From assembly GCF_009883635.2 (NCBI RefSeq), contig NZ_CP026115.2, positions 2,356,001 through 2,420,000 of the forward strand: a stretch of DNA of 64,000 nucleotides, in the 5' to 3' direction. The notes beneath the pieces were generated by a model. The model was not told the DNA's origin and searched no databases. It saw only the letters and a program-made list of their open reading frames with translations. The stretch comes from Pseudomonas putida. GTDB lineage: Bacteria > Pseudomonadota > Gammaproteobacteria > Pseudomonadales > Pseudomonadaceae. Made by a program: the position numbers and the translations under genes. Positions 38,359 to 47,978 of the stretch are shown here, one piece after another (within the stretch, counting starts at the first letter, position 1; every line of letters begins with the position of its first letter).

Positions 38359-38450
38359 CCTCTTCGCGGGACAAGCCCGCTCCTACAGGATAAACACAGC
38401 CATGAGGTCGGTGCTATTCCTGTAGGAGCGGGCTTGTCCCGCGAAGCAGG
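38359..38450. repeat. REP element pair between gcvH and gcvP
   Basis: TTCGCGGGACAAGCCCGCTCCTACAGG and its inverse CCTGTAGGAGCGGGCTTGTCCCGCGAA form 26-27-bp arms around about 38 bases, inside the gcv operon. Confidence 0.85.
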
Positions 38451-38460
38451 CGACGCGGTC

Positions 38461-38844
38461 TTACTCGCCGATCAGTGCCTGATAGCCAGCAGCATCCAGC
38501 AGCTTGTCCAGCTCCGGCTTATCGCTTGGCTTCAGCTTGAAGATCCACGAATCGTAAGGTTCTTCGTTGAGCAGTTCCGGGCTATCGGCCAGTTCTTCAT
38601 TGACCGCGATCACTTCGCCGGCAACCGGGGCGTAGATGTCGGAGGCGGCCTTGACCGACTCGACCACGCCAGCTGCGTCGCCAGCAGCGAACACCTTGCC
38701 GACTTCGGCCAGCTCGACGAACACCACGTCACCCAGCGCTTGCTGGGCGTGGTCGCTGATACCCACGGTCACAGTGCCGTCAGCTTCCAGGCGTGCCCAC
38801 TCGTGGCTTTCGGCGAAACGCAGATCGGCGGGGATATTGCTCAT
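38461..38844 (-). CDS. gcvH: Glycine cleavage system H protein GcvH
   Basis: 127-aa lipoyl carrier that shuttles the aminomethyl group between GcvP, GcvT and lipoamide dehydrogenase. The lipoylation Lys is in [14 protein letters not shown] (about residue 65). N-terminal [13 protein letters not shown] and C-terminal [19 protein letters not shown] are typical. It lies 48 bp downstream of gcvT. Confidence 0.97.
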   Translation of the reverse strand: MSNIPADLRFAESHEWARLEADGTVTVGISDHAQQALGDVVFVELAEVGKVFAAGDAAGVVESVKAASDIYAPVAGEVIAVNEELADSPELLNEEPYDSWIFKLKPSDKPELDKLLDAAGYQALIGE

Positions 38845-38892
38845 GTCTTGAATTCCTCGTTTGGGTCAGCGGTTCGGCCCGCCGTTGAATGT

Positions 38893-39975
38893 TCAGATCA
38901 AAATCTTGCCGTGGCGCACGAAGGTCGGTTTGACCACCCGCACCGGGTACCATTTGCCGCGAATCTCGACCTCGGCACGGTCACCGGTAGCCATGGGCAC
39001 GCGCGCCAAGGCAATGGACTTGCTCAGCGTAGGCGAGAAACTACCACTGGTGATCTCCCCTTCGCCAATCCCGGCTACACGCACCACCTGGTGGGCACGC
39101 AGAACGCCGCGCTCTTCCAGCACCAGGCCAACCAGTTTTTCCTGCACACCACGCTCGATTTCCGCCAACAGCCCGGTACGGCCGACGAAGTTGCGTTCGG
39201 CGGGTTTCCAGGCAATGCACCAGCCCAGGTTGGAGGTCAGCGGGGTATGGCTTTCATCGATGTCCTGGCCGTACAGGTTCATGCCGGCCTCCAGGCGCAG
39301 GGTGTCGCGCGCGCCCAGGCCGCTCGGCGCGATGCCAGCGCCGACCAGGTCGTTGAAGAACGCTACCGCCTCATCACCCGGCAGGATGATTTCCAGGCCG
39401 TCTTCACCGGTGTAGCCGGTACGGGCGATGAACCAGTCACCTTCGGCAACACCTTCGAACGGGCGCAGTTCACGGATCAGCGCGGCGCGCGCAGGGCTGA
39501 GCAGCGCGGCGACTTTCTCGCGGGCATGGGGGCCTTGGATGGCGAGAATCGCGAGGTCGGGGCGAACGTCGAACGAGGCGCTGAAACCGGCACACTGGCG
39601 CTGCAGCCAGTCGATGACCTTGGCCCGCGTGGCCGCGTTGGTAACCAGGCGGTAGCCGCCTTGTGTGCGGTAGACGATCAGGTCGTCTATGACCCCGCCG
39701 TCTTCGTTGAGCAACGGGCTGTACAGCGCCTTGCCGGTGCCGTCGAGACGGGCTACGTCGTTGGCCAGCAGACGTTGCAGCCAGGGCGTGGCGTCGTCGC
39801 CGGTGATGTCGATGACCGTCATGTGTGACACATCGAAGACACCGCAGTCGCTGCGCACCTGATGGTGCTCCTCGACCTGCGAGCCATAGTGCAGCGGCAT
39901 GTCCCAGCCGCCGAAATCGACCGTCTTGGCACCGAGCGCCAGGTGCAAGTCGTACAAAAGCGTGCGCTGTCCCAT
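38893..39975 (-). CDS. gcvT: Glycine cleavage system aminomethyltransferase GcvT
   Basis: 360-aa tetrahydrofolate-dependent T protein that yields methylene-THF and ammonia. ATG 39975 has AAGGAG 6 bases upstream and starts [17 protein letters not shown]; the longer frame is not needed. Conserved [20 protein letters not shown], the catalytic Asp in GVFDVSHM, and [23 protein letters not shown] -10-like hexamer lies about 90 bases upstream. No glycine riboswitch is evident in its short leader. Confidence 0.96.
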   Translation of the reverse strand: MGQRTLLYDLHLALGAKTVDFGGWDMPLHYGSQVEEHHQVRSDCGVFDVSHMTVIDITGDDATPWLQRLLANDVARLDGTGKALYSPLLNEDGGVIDDLIVYRTQGGYRLVTNAATRAKVIDWLQRQCAGFSASFDVRPDLAILAIQGPHAREKVAALLSPARAALIRELRPFEGVAEGDWFIARTGYTGEDGLEIILPGDEAVAFFNDLVGAGIAPSGLGARDTLRLEAGMNLYGQDIDESHTPLTSNLGWCIAWKPAERNFVGRTGLLAEIERGVQEKLVGLVLEERGVLRAHQVVRVAGIGEGEITSGSFSPTLSKSIALARVPMATGDRAEVEIRGKWYPVRVVKPTFVRHGKILI

Positions 39976-40098
39976 GGGTTTCTCCTTCCGGGCGTGGCGA
40001 AGCGGCGGCGGTCGATGACGTTTAATCGTCAGCTCTTCTTGTAGGACCCGCCGCGCGAATGCCGCGCATTGTAGCCGCAAGGGCGCAAGCTGGCATCC

Positions 40099-41721
40099 TC
40101 AGTGACTGTGACCCGTACGCCGAGCGGAACGGCGAATCAGCCCGATGACCGGCAGCAGCCCTACCAGCACCAAGGTCAGCGCCGGCAGCGAGGCGCGCGC
40201 CCACTCGCCTTCGCTGGTCATCTCGAACACCCTGACCGCCAGGGTGTCCCAGCCAAACGGGCGCATCAGCAAGGTGGCAGGCATTTCCTTGAGCACGTCG
40301 ACGAACACCAGCAACGCGGCGCTCAAAGCCCCGGGCACCAGCAGCGGCAGATACACCTTGAAAAACAAACCCACGCCACCGACGCCGAGACTGCGCGAAG
40401 CCTCCGGCAATGAGGGCCGAATACGTTCCAGGCTGCTCTCCAATGGGCCATAGGCCACGGCGATGAAGCGCACCAGGTAAGCCAGCAGCAAGGCGGCCAG
40501 GCTGCCCAGCAGCAGTGGCTTGCCCGCGCCGCCCAACCAGGTCGACAGCGGAATGACCAGCTGATTATCCAGGTAACTGAACGCCAGCATGATCGACACC
40601 GCCAGCACCGAGCCGGGCAAGGCATAGCCCAGGTTGGCCAGGCCAACGCCGGCACGAATGCCGCCCGTCGGCGCCTGACGGCGGGCGAAGGCCAGCAGCA
40701 GGGCCACGCAAACGGTGAGCAGAGCGGCCATGCCGCCCAGGTACAAGGTATGCACCACCAGGCCGACATACCGCTCGTCCAGATCATGCCGACCGCGCTG
40801 CCAGAACCACGCCAGCAACTGCAGCAGCGGAATGACGAATGCGCAGGCGAACACCAACAGGCACCAGCCGCTGGCCAGCAGCGCCTTGAACCCGCGCAAG
40901 TGGTAGAGCGCCTGCCCGCGCGGTCGCTCGTTGCCGCTGCGGGTCGCGCCACGGGCGCGGCGCTCGCCATACAGCACCAGCATCACCGCCAAAAGCAGCA
41001 GGCTGGCCAGCTGGGCCGCACTGGACAGGCTGAAAAAGCCGTACCAGGTTTTGTAGATGGCCGTAGTGAACGTGTCGAAGTTGAACACGGCCACTGCGCC
41101 GAAATCGGCCAGGGTCTCCATCAGCGCCAGGGCGATACCCGCACCAATCGCAGGCCGCGCCATCGGCAGCGCCACCCGCCAGAAGGCCTGCAGGGGTGAC
41201 AGGCCCAGTACCCGCGCAGCCTCCATCAAGCCCTTGCCCTGGGCCAGGAACGCCGTGCGCGCCAGCAGGTAGACGTAGGGGTAGAACACCAGCACCAGCA
41301 CGATGATCACCCCACCCGTAGAGCGTACACGTGGCAGGCGCATGGGCCCGAACACTTCGCGCAAGGCGCTCTGCACGGGGCCGGAAAAGTCGAGCAGGCC
41401 GACAAAGACGAACGCAAGCACGTAGGCCGGAATGGCGAACGGCAGCATCAGCGCCCAGTCGAGCCAGCGTCGGCCAGGGAACTCGCAGAGGCTGGTGAGC
41501 CAGGCCAGGCTGACGCCGAGCAGGGTGACTCCGATTCCTACGCCGACCAGCAGCGTCGCGGTATTGCCCAGCAGGCGGCCCATCTGGGTGTCGAGCAGGT
41601 GCGACCAGATCTGCAGGTCGATGGACTGCCAGGACAGCAGCAGCACACTCAGGGGCAGGAGAACCAGGGCGGCGGTCAGGGTGACCGGGAGGTACCAGCG
41701 GCGTTGGAGGGTGTGGGGCAA
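40099..41721 (-). CDS. Ferric-iron ABC transporter permease (FbpB-type, fused double permease)
   Basis: 540-aa membrane protein made of two fused permease units, about twelve helices. Two EAA loops are visible: LMEAARVLGLSPLQAFWRVALP (about 185-206) and LPEASRSLGVGGVGLFFKVYLP (about 447-468). This is the FbpB/SfuB arrangement that serves periplasmic Fe3+-binding proteins. The apparent start is TTG 41721, with a weak ribosome-binding site. It lies downstream of the binding-protein gene with a REP between. No ATPase gene is adjacent. Confidence 0.88.
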   Translation of the reverse strand: MPHTLQRRWYLPVTLTAALVLLPLSVLLLSWQSIDLQIWSHLLDTQMGRLLGNTATLLVGVGIGVTLLGVSLAWLTSLCEFPGRRWLDWALMLPFAIPAYVLAFVFVGLLDFSGPVQSALREVFGPMRLPRVRSTGGVIIVLVLVFYPYVYLLARTAFLAQGKGLMEAARVLGLSPLQAFWRVALPMARPAIGAGIALALMETLADFGAVAVFNFDTFTTAIYKTWYGFFSLSSAAQLASLLLLAVMLVLYGERRARGATRSGNERPRGQALYHLRGFKALLASGWCLLVFACAFVIPLLQLLAWFWQRGRHDLDERYVGLVVHTLYLGGMAALLTVCVALLLAFARRQAPTGGIRAGVGLANLGYALPGSVLAVSIMLAFSYLDNQLVIPLSTWLGGAGKPLLLGSLAALLLAYLVRFIAVAYGPLESSLERIRPSLPEASRSLGVGGVGLFFKVYLPLLVPGALSAALLVFVDVLKEMPATLLMRPFGWDTLAVRVFEMTSEGEWARASLPALTLVLVGLLPVIGLIRRSARRTGHSH

Positions 41722-41747
41722 GGTTGAATGTCTCTGTGGCTGGTTTG

Positions 41748-41811
41748 CGACCGCTTTGCGGTCGTTCGCGGGGCAAGCCCGCTCCTACAGGGGCCCTTGC
41801 AGGCCCCCGGA
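41748..41811. repeat. REP element between binding protein and permease genes
   Basis: GACCGCTTTGCGGTC small palindrome, REP core TTCGCGGGGCAAGCCCGCTCC and GGGCC-type palindrome GGGGGCCTGCAAGGGCCCC, all intergenic within the iron-transport pair. Confidence 0.75.
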
Positions 41812-41818
41812 GGATAAC

Positions 41819-42820
41819 TCAGTTCCAGCCAGCCCGATCCATCAGGCGAATAGCTTCGGCCTGGCGCTTGCCAGCCACCTCCACCGGAATGCTGTCGGCC
41901 TTGAAGCTACCCCAGGCTGCCACTTCATCCGACGGCTTGACCTTCGGGTTAGCCGGGAATTCCTGGTTGATGTCGGCGAACAGCTTCTGCGCCTCCTCGC
42001 CAGTCATCCACTCGACCAGCTTCTTGGCGGCTTCCGGGTGCGGCGCATGCTTGGTCAGGCCGATGCCCGACAGGTTGACGTGCACGCCACGGTCACCCTG
42101 GTTGGGCCAGAAGATCTTGACCGGCAGTTTCGGGTTCTGAGCATGCAGGCGGCCGTAGTAGTATGTGTTGACCACGCCCACATCGCACTGACCGGCCTCG
42201 ATGGCCTGGATCACCGAGTTATCGTCGGAGAACACATCGGTGGCCAGGTTGCCGACCCAGCCTTTGACGATCTGCTCGGTCTTGGCCTCGCCGTGGTTCT
42301 CGATAAGCGTGGCGGTCAGCGACTGGTTGTACACCTTCTTCGCGGTGCGCAGGCACAGGCGGCCTTCCCAGTGCTTGTCGGCGAGGGCTTCATAAGTGGT
42401 CAGCTCGGCCGGCTTGACCCGCTCGGTGGAGTAGACGATGGTCCGTGCACGCAGGCTCAGGCCGGTCCAGTCATGGGACGAAGCGCGGTACTGCGGGGGG
42501 ATGTTCTGGTCGATGATGTCCGACTTGATTGGCTGCAGGATGCCCATCTGCTCGGCCTGCCAGAGGTTGCCGGCATCGACGGTGAGCAGCAGGTCGGCCA
42601 CGCCGTTCTCGCCCTCGGCCTTGATGCGCTGCATCAACGGGGCTTCCTTGTCGGTGATGAACTTGACCTTGACCCCGGTCTTGGCGGTATAGGCATCGAA
42701 CACCGGCTTGATCAGCTCGTCGATGCGCGAGGAGTACACCACCACTTCGTCCGCCGCCTGGGCGGTGCCGCCTAACAGGGTCAGGGCCAGGGCGGCCAGT
42801 AGGGGCTTGCGTGGCAACAT
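41819..42820 (-). CDS. Fe(III) ABC transporter substrate-binding protein (FbpA/FutA family)
   Basis: 333-aa periplasmic binding protein. ATG 42820 has GAGGAG 9 bases upstream and a signal peptide [20 protein letters not shown] cut near AQA-ADEVV. Family features: [20 protein letters not shown] and the iron-binding tyrosine region [14 protein letters not shown] Fur-box-like palindrome lies about 33 bases upstream. It works with the FbpB-type permease downstream; the cognate ATPase must be encoded elsewhere. Confidence 0.92.
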   Translation of the reverse strand: MLPRKPLLAALALTLLGGTAQAADEVVVYSSRIDELIKPVFDAYTAKTGVKVKFITDKEAPLMQRIKAEGENGVADLLLTVDAGNLWQAEQMGILQPIKSDIIDQNIPPQYRASSHDWTGLSLRARTIVYSTERVKPAELTTYEALADKHWEGRLCLRTAKKVYNQSLTATLIENHGEAKTEQIVKGWVGNLATDVFSDDNSVIQAIEAGQCDVGVVNTYYYGRLHAQNPKLPVKIFWPNQGDRGVHVNLSGIGLTKHAPHPEAAKKLVEWMTGEEAQKLFADINQEFPANPKVKPSDEVAAWGSFKADSIPVEVAGKRQAEAIRLMDRAGWN

Positions 42821-42852
42821 GGAAAGCACTCCTCGGATCGTATGAGAGGTGC

Positions 42853-42873
42853 AAATGGTAGTGAATCCCATTT
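42853..42873 (-). promoter_or_regulatory. Fur-box-like palindrome upstream of the Fe(III)-binding protein gene
   Basis: On the minus strand AAATGGGATTCACTACCATTT, an inverted repeat AAATGG/CCATTT. By eye about 14 of the central 19 positions agree with Pseudomonas Fur sites of the AATGAGAATGATTATCATT form. It sits 33-53 bp upstream of the start codon, a suitable place for iron repression. Confidence 0.55.
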
Positions 42874-42915
42874 TCCAGCTCATCATCCGAGCAGTTACCG
42901 GATGTTGCAAAGATT

Positions 42916-43007
42916 CGTGTAGGAGCGGGCTTGTCCCGCGAACACCGGCAAAGCCGGTGCCATGCACCGTGTTGCCTGCTTCGCGGGACAAGCCCGCTCC
43001 TACACGA
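42916..43007. repeat. Extended REP pair with CACCGGCAAAGCCGGTG module
   Basis: Inverted arms of about 27 bp (CGTGTAGGAGCGGGCTTGTC... and its complement ending ...CGCTCCTACACG) flank CACCGGCAAAGCCGGTGCCA. The internal module is the same one found in the 12066-12167 palindrome. It lies between the ubiI-type gene 3' end and the iron-binding protein gene promoter. Confidence 0.85.
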
Positions 43008-43018
43008 GTTTTATACAA

Positions 43019-44236
43019 TCAGGCCTTGGCCAGTTCCGGCAAGTCCCCGGTCAGCCCCAACGCCTGGCGCACGAACAACGCCTTGGCCTCCGGCATCTGC
43101 TCCACCAGCTTCAATCCGCTGTTACGCAACCAGCGCAGCGGCAACGGATTGGCCTGGAACAACCGCTCGAAGCCTTCCATCGCCGCCATCAACGCCAGGT
43201 TGTGCGGCATGCGCCGGCGCTCATAACGGCTGAGCACTTTCACATCTGCCAACCGTTCACCGCGCTCGCAGGCATTCTCCAGCACCTCGGCCAGCACTGC
43301 GGCGTCGAGGAAGCCCAGGTTGACGCCCTGCCCGGCCAGCGGGTGAATGGTATGCGCGGCATCGCCGATCAACACCAGCCCTTCGTCCACGTAGCGCTTG
43401 GCGTGGCGCTGGCGCAACGGCACGCAAACGCGCGGGTCGGCCTCCAGCACATCCCCCAGACGCCCCTCGAAGGCGCGTTCCAGGGCCTTGAGGAAGGCCT
43501 GTTCATCCAGTGCCATGATCTGCTCGGCCTGCTCCGGCGTGGTCGACCAGACGATCGAGCACCAATCCTGCTTGCCGTCACGCGACAGTGGCAGAAACGC
43601 CAGCGGCCCCTCATCGGTGAAACGCTGCCAGGCGGTGGCCTGGTGCGCAGCACTGCAGCGCACGCTGGTAACGATCGCGTGGTGCAGGTAATCCCATTCG
43701 CGGGTCTCGCAGCCGGCCAGGCGGCGCACTGCCGAGTTGGCTCCGTCGGCGGCCACCACCAGCGGTGTACGCAACTGGCGGCCGTCGGCCAGGGTCAGCA
43801 GCCATTCGTCACCGGAGCGGCGCAGCTGCTCCAGGCGGGCATTGGGCAGCAGGCCAATGTCGCTGTCGTGCAGGCGCTCCAGCAGACCGTCCTGCACCAC
43901 CCGGTTCTCGACGATATGGCCAAGTACCTGGGCATGCACGCTGGCTGCCGAGAAATGAATCTGGCCGGTACCGCTGCCGTCCCATACATGCATGTCGGAA
44001 TACGGCGACACGCGCCGCCCGGCGATGCCTTCCCAGGCACCCAGGCGTTCGAGGATGCGCTGGCTGGCCGCCGACAGGGCACTGACCCGCGGCTCGAACG
44101 GTGCGGCTCCATCGAACGGTTTCACCGACAGCGGGCCGCCATCGAGCAGGAGAATTTCCAGGCCGCTGTGGCGAAGCGCCAGGGCCAGGGCGCTGCCGAC
44201 CATACCGGCACCGACAATCAACAGATCTGCGCGCAT
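43019..44236 (-). CDS. UbiH/UbiI/VisC family FAD-dependent hydroxylase (UbiI-like)
   Basis: 405-aa flavoprotein monooxygenase of ubiquinone biosynthesis. FAD motifs: LLIVGAGMVGSALALAL at the N terminus, VVAADGANSAVRR (about 165) and VLIGDAAHTIHPLAGQGVNL (about 290). ATG 44236 is used because AAGG lies 7 bases away; ATG 44242 would leave only one base. It is the last gene of pepP-ubiH-DUF4442-this gene, like the E. coli pepP-ubiH-ubiI order. Which ring carbon it hydroxylates is inferred from synteny only. Confidence 0.9.
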   Translation of the reverse strand: MRADLLIVGAGMVGSALALALRHSGLEILLLDGGPLSVKPFDGAAPFEPRVSALSAASQRILERLGAWEGIAGRRVSPYSDMHVWDGSGTGQIHFSAASVHAQVLGHIVENRVVQDGLLERLHDSDIGLLPNARLEQLRRSGDEWLLTLADGRQLRTPLVVAADGANSAVRRLAGCETREWDYLHHAIVTSVRCSAAHQATAWQRFTDEGPLAFLPLSRDGKQDWCSIVWSTTPEQAEQIMALDEQAFLKALERAFEGRLGDVLEADPRVCVPLRQRHAKRYVDEGLVLIGDAAHTIHPLAGQGVNLGFLDAAVLAEVLENACERGERLADVKVLSRYERRRMPHNLALMAAMEGFERLFQANPLPLRWLRNSGLKLVEQMPEAKALFVRQALGLTGDLPELAKA

Positions 44237-44245
44237 TTCCATGCC

Positions 44246-44728
44246 TTACGCCTGCCTCGCTTGCGGCTTGAGCCGCACGTATAGGGTTTTATCGACCCGT
44301 GCCACCAGTTCGCCGGCTTCGTCACGGATATCGACCTGCACACGCGGCAGGTACTTCTTGCCGGTGGCGGTCTGCTGGCGGATCTCGTCCAGCAGCGCGT
44401 CATCGACGTGGAATTCGGCGTACACCGTGCCCTTGCCCGGGGCGATGAAATCGATGCTGGCAGCCTTGTCCCAGACAATGTACTCGCGGCCCAGCTGCTC
44501 GATCAGCAGCAGCATGTAGAACGGGTCGACCATCGAGTACAGGCTGCCGCCAAACTGGGTGCCGACATAGTTGCGGTTCCAGCGGGTCAGCTTCATGCGT
44601 ACCTTGACGCTGCGCATGTCAGGGCTGATGTGCTGGATGCGGATACCGGCACCGATGTAGGGCGGGTAAAGGTTCAGCAGCCAGCGCAACATGCGCGCCC
44701 GGCGCGCCAGCCTTCGCGGGTTGCTCAT
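44246..44728 (-). CDS. DUF4442 hotdog-fold protein (putative thioesterase)
   Basis: 160-aa protein. It overlaps the ubiH stop by 4 bases (ATGA) and starts at ATG 44728. The family block MKLTRWNRNYVGTQFGGSLY followed by SMVDPFYMLLLIEQLG fits the DUF4442 / YiiD C-terminal hotdog fold, related to acyl-CoA thioesterases. It is inserted between two ubiquinone hydroxylase genes and is translationally coupled to the first. The substrate is unknown. A role in removing acyl-CoA or acting on a ubiquinone precursor is speculation from context. Confidence 0.85.
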   Translation of the reverse strand: MSNPRRLARRARMLRWLLNLYPPYIGAGIRIQHISPDMRSVKVRMKLTRWNRNYVGTQFGGSLYSMVDPFYMLLLIEQLGREYIVWDKAASIDFIAPGKGTVYAEFHVDDALLDEIRQQTATGKKYLPRVQVDIRDEAGELVARVDKTLYVRLKPQARQA

Positions 44729-45924
44729 GCCTGACCCCGCGGATCGGGGCGGGTGCCGAGGCCCATGGCCTGGCGGGCGAACCAACTTTTTGCCGGTGGC
44801 AGCAGGTCGAGCCCGAGCAGGCCGATATTGCGCCCGGCCGCCAGCAGCGGCTGGTTGCTGCCGAACAGGCGGGTGACCTGGTCGGAGAAGCCGATGGTCA
44901 GGGCCTGGTCGAGGCGCTGGCGCTGGTGATAGGCCAGCAGGCTGGCAAGATCACCCGGATGCTGCGGGCCGGCCAGCAGCGCATCAGCCAGCGACTGCAC
45001 GTCACGCAGCGACAGGTTGAAGCCCTGCCCGGCAATCGGGTGCAGGCTGTGCGCGGCGTTGCCCAGCACCACCAGGTGTGGGCGTACCTGCTCCTGAGCT
45101 TCAATCAGCGCCAGCGGGTAGAGATGCCGGGCACCGACCTGGCGCAGGGCGCCGAGGCGATAGCCAAAGGCATCCTGCAGCTCGCGCAGGAAACTGCGCT
45201 CGTCGATTTCGGCCAAGCGCCTGGCATCCATACCCTGCCGCGTCCAGACCAGCGCGCAGCGGTTTTCCGGCAAGGGCAGCAAGGCCATCGGGCCTTGCTC
45301 GGTGAAGCGCTCGAAGGCTTGGCCGCAGTGGGCCTCGCCCGGGGTGATGTTGGCGATCAGCGCGCTCTGCTCGTAGGGCGTACGGCGCACATGGATACCC
45401 AGCTGCTCGCGCAGGCCGGAGCGGCCACCGTCAGCCAATACCGCCAGGTCGCATTCCAGGCTGGTGTCGTCGTCCAGCAGCAGGCGGTAGCCACCTTCGA
45501 TGGCCTGCATCGCCTTCACTTCGGCCGGGCAGCGCCAGCTCACCACCTCGCTGTCCAGCCCTTGCCACAGGCATTGGCCGAGCCAGGCGTTCTCCACCAC
45601 GTAACCCAGCGCCGGCACGCCCTCTTCCATGGCATCCAGGCGGGTAGCACCGAAACGGCCCCGATCAGAGACCTGGATCTGCCGGATCGGCTCGGCGCGC
45701 GGGCTGATGGTTTGCCACAGGCCAAGGTGCTGGTAGATCTGCCGGGTGCCGAAAGACAGCGCCGAGGAACGTGCGTCGTAACTGGGCTGGAAGCTGTCGC
45801 CGGGGGCGAACGGCTCGATCAGCAGGATCTTCCAGCCGCGTGCCTTGGCGCCGGCCTGCAGGGCCAGGGCCAGGCTTGCACCGACCAGACCGCCACCGAT
45901 AATCGCCAGGTTGACCCGATTCAT
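44725..45924 (-). CDS. ubiH: 2-octaprenyl-6-methoxyphenyl hydroxylase UbiH
   Basis: 399-aa FAD-dependent monooxygenase of ubiquinone synthesis. NLAIIGGGLVGASLALALQ dinucleotide fold, SYDARSSALSFGTRQIY family block, VLADGGRSGLREQLG, and VVLGNAAHSLHPIAGQGFNL, where the usual GDA is GNA. It overlaps the pepP stop by 4 bases and the DUF4442 start by 4, so the three are translationally coupled. Confidence 0.93.
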   Translation of the reverse strand: MNRVNLAIIGGGLVGASLALALQAGAKARGWKILLIEPFAPGDSFQPSYDARSSALSFGTRQIYQHLGLWQTISPRAEPIRQIQVSDRGRFGATRLDAMEEGVPALGYVVENAWLGQCLWQGLDSEVVSWRCPAEVKAMQAIEGGYRLLLDDDTSLECDLAVLADGGRSGLREQLGIHVRRTPYEQSALIANITPGEAHCGQAFERFTEQGPMALLPLPENRCALVWTRQGMDARRLAEIDERSFLRELQDAFGYRLGALRQVGARHLYPLALIEAQEQVRPHLVVLGNAAHSLHPIAGQGFNLSLRDVQSLADALLAGPQHPGDLASLLAYHQRQRLDQALTIGFSDQVTRLFGSNQPLLAAGRNIGLLGLDLLPPAKSWFARQAMGLGTRPDPRGQA

Positions 45925-47255
45925 GCCGCGTCCTTACGTGCAGCCTGCATCAGCGCCTCGATCTCGGCGACCGTGCGGGGCACGCCCGAGGTCAGAATGT
46001 CACAGCCTTGCCTGGTCACTACCACGTCGTCCTCGATCCTGATGCCGATGCCGCGCCACTTCTTCGCGACCGACTCGTTGTCGGCGGCGATGTAGATACC
46101 CGGCTCTACTGTCAGCGCCATGCCGGGCTCCAGCACCCGCCACTCGCCACCGACCTTGTATTCACCGACATCGTGCACATCCATGCCCAGCCAGTGCCCG
46201 GCACGGTGCATGTAGAAGGCCCGGTAGGCCTCGCTGTCGATCAGCGCCTGCACCTCACCCTTGAGCAAGCCGAGTTCCACCAGGCCTTCGGTGATGACTC
46301 GCACGGTCGCCTCGTGGGCGTGGTTCCAGTGCTTGCCCGGGGCGATCTCGGCAAAGGCGGCGGCCTGGGCCTTGAGCACCAGCTCGTAGATGGCCTTCTG
46401 CTCGGGCGAAAAGCGCCCGCTGACCGGGAAGGTACGGGTGATATCGCTGGCGTAGCAGTCGATCTCGCAACCGGCATCGATCAGCACCAGGTCACCGTCC
46501 TTGAGCGGGGCATCGTTCTGCTGATAGTGCAGGATGCAGCCATTGCGCCCGGCGGCGACGATCGAGCCGTAGGCAGGCATCTTCGCCCCACCCTTGCGGA
46601 ATTCGTAGTCCAGTTCGGCTTCCAGGCTGTACTCGTGCAACCCTGCGCGGCAGGCCTGCATGGCCCGCACGTGGGCGCGCGCAGAGATCTCGGCGGCGGC
46701 ACGCATCACCTTCACTTCCGCTGCCGATTTATACAGGCGCATGTCGTGCAACAGGTGATCCAGCGCAACGAACTCGTTCGGCGGCTGAGCACCGAGGCGC
46801 GCCTTGGAGCGGATCACGTTGATCCAGTCCATCAAGCGGCGGTCGAACTCAGCGTTGCTGCCCATGGCGCTGTAGACCCGTTCGCGGCCTTCGATCAGGC
46901 CCGGCAGGATCTCGTCGATGTCGGTGATCGGGAAGGCATCGTCCGCGCCAAAGTCACGGACTGCGCCTTCCTGGCCGGCTCGCAGCCCGTCCCATTGCTC
47001 ACGCTCCGGGTTGCGCTCACGGCAGAACAGCACGTATTCGCCATGCTCGCGGCCAGGTATCAGTGCGATCACCGCCTCTGGCTCGGGGAAGCCGCTGAGG
47101 TACTGGAAATCGCTGTCCTGACGGTACACGTGCTCGACATCGCGGTTGCGGATGGCAACCGCGGCAGCCGGCAGGATGGCAATGCTGTTGGGGACCATCT
47201 GCGCCATCAGCGCCTTGCGCCGACGGGCATACTCGGCCTTGGGTATGTGGCTCAT
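45921..47255 (-). CDS. pepP: Xaa-Pro aminopeptidase PepP
   Basis: 444-aa M24B metallopeptidase that removes N-terminal residues before proline. ATG 47255 (MSHIPKAEYARRRKALMAQM) is the family start; the longer frame runs into ygfB. Dinuclear metal ligands are visible: LIDAGCEIDCYASDITRTFP (two Asp), HRAGHWLGMDVHDVG (His), LTVEPGIYIA (Glu) and GIRIEDDVVVT (Glu). The N-terminal AMP_N domain spans about residues 1-135. It precedes ubiH, as in many gammaproteobacteria. Confidence 0.95.
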   Translation of the reverse strand: MSHIPKAEYARRRKALMAQMVPNSIAILPAAAVAIRNRDVEHVYRQDSDFQYLSGFPEPEAVIALIPGREHGEYVLFCRERNPEREQWDGLRAGQEGAVRDFGADDAFPITDIDEILPGLIEGRERVYSAMGSNAEFDRRLMDWINVIRSKARLGAQPPNEFVALDHLLHDMRLYKSAAEVKVMRAAAEISARAHVRAMQACRAGLHEYSLEAELDYEFRKGGAKMPAYGSIVAAGRNGCILHYQQNDAPLKDGDLVLIDAGCEIDCYASDITRTFPVSGRFSPEQKAIYELVLKAQAAAFAEIAPGKHWNHAHEATVRVITEGLVELGLLKGEVQALIDSEAYRAFYMHRAGHWLGMDVHDVGEYKVGGEWRVLEPGMALTVEPGIYIAADNESVAKKWRGIGIRIEDDVVVTRQGCDILTSGVPRTVAEIEALMQAARKDAA

Positions 47256-47277
47256 GGGCAGGACTACCCCCGGTTGA

Positions 47278-47832
47278 TCAGTGCAGCGAAGGTTTTGGTG
47301 CAGGTGCGGCAGGCGCCGCCAGCTCCGTGTACAGCAGCAGCGGTGCGACGCGCAGGTACTCCATGACTTCCATGTAGTCGCTCTCGCCGTCTTCGGATTC
47401 TTCGAGTGCTTCCTGAACCTGGGAAATGGCCACCAGGTCCTGCAGCACTTCCTTGGCTTCGGTAGACAGGTCCTTGCCACCGGCGTTCAGGCCAAAGCCG
47501 GTGATGAAGCCCTGGCACCACTGGCCCAGCGCCTCGGCGCGGTCGGCCAGTGCGGCATCGTCGCTCGGCAGCAGCAGGACGATGGCCATGTCTTCGCTGT
47601 TCAGCTCGCCCTTGACCATCTCTTGCAGGCCGATCAGGGCATTGCGCACGGTGTCGCCGGGTTCGGTTTCCAGTAGCTGGGCGGCGTCGGCCAACCAGGC
47701 CTCGGCATCGAAGCCGGCACCGGCGCAGCTGCGCCCGATCAGCAGGCCGTGCAGCTCGGCAGGGGTGACAGGATGGCCATTGCTCGAGAGAAGCATGGCA
47801 AAAGCAACGTAAGGCGATTGAGTATTAGGCAT
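47278..47832 (-). CDS. UPF0149 family protein YgfB
   Basis: 184-aa acidic protein of the UPF0149/YgfB/YecA family: [40 protein letters not shown] and [14 protein letters not shown] are typical. It lacks a C-terminal SEC-C zinc motif. Cytoplasmic. It lies 22 bp upstream of pepP, and the pepP leader is inside the same transcript. YgfB in P. aeruginosa affects ampDh3/AlpA regulation (from memory); that function here is inference. Confidence 0.9.
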   Translation of the reverse strand: MPNTQSPYVAFAMLLSSNGHPVTPAELHGLLIGRSCAGAGFDAEAWLADAAQLLETEPGDTVRNALIGLQEMVKGELNSEDMAIVLLLPSDDAALADRAEALGQWCQGFITGFGLNAGGKDLSTEAKEVLQDLVAISQVQEALEESEDGESDYMEVMEYLRVAPLLLYTELAAPAAPAPKPSLH

Positions 47833-47978
47833 GGTCGGCTAGGCGCCAGACGGCGCATTTGACTAGAATGAAGACCTTGTATCCTAGCACCGGCAGGCGC
47901 GCCAAGACCATCGGCACTGGCCGCCGCTGCGCAGGGAGAGGCATCATCGCAGGGTGATTCAACGACGGAGCGAATCGA

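Noticed and set aside
35743..39828. 1361-codon open frame on the + strand opposite gcvP, gcvH and gcvT
   Set aside because: It spans three well-recognised genes and two intergenic gaps, has a low-complexity Gly/Gln/Val/His-rich translation typical of the antisense frame in high-GC DNA, and has no ribosome-binding site.
39976..40098. Glycine riboswitch upstream of gcvT
   Set aside because: The gap is only about 120 bases and shows no tandem aptamer core; only a possible -10 element is seen.
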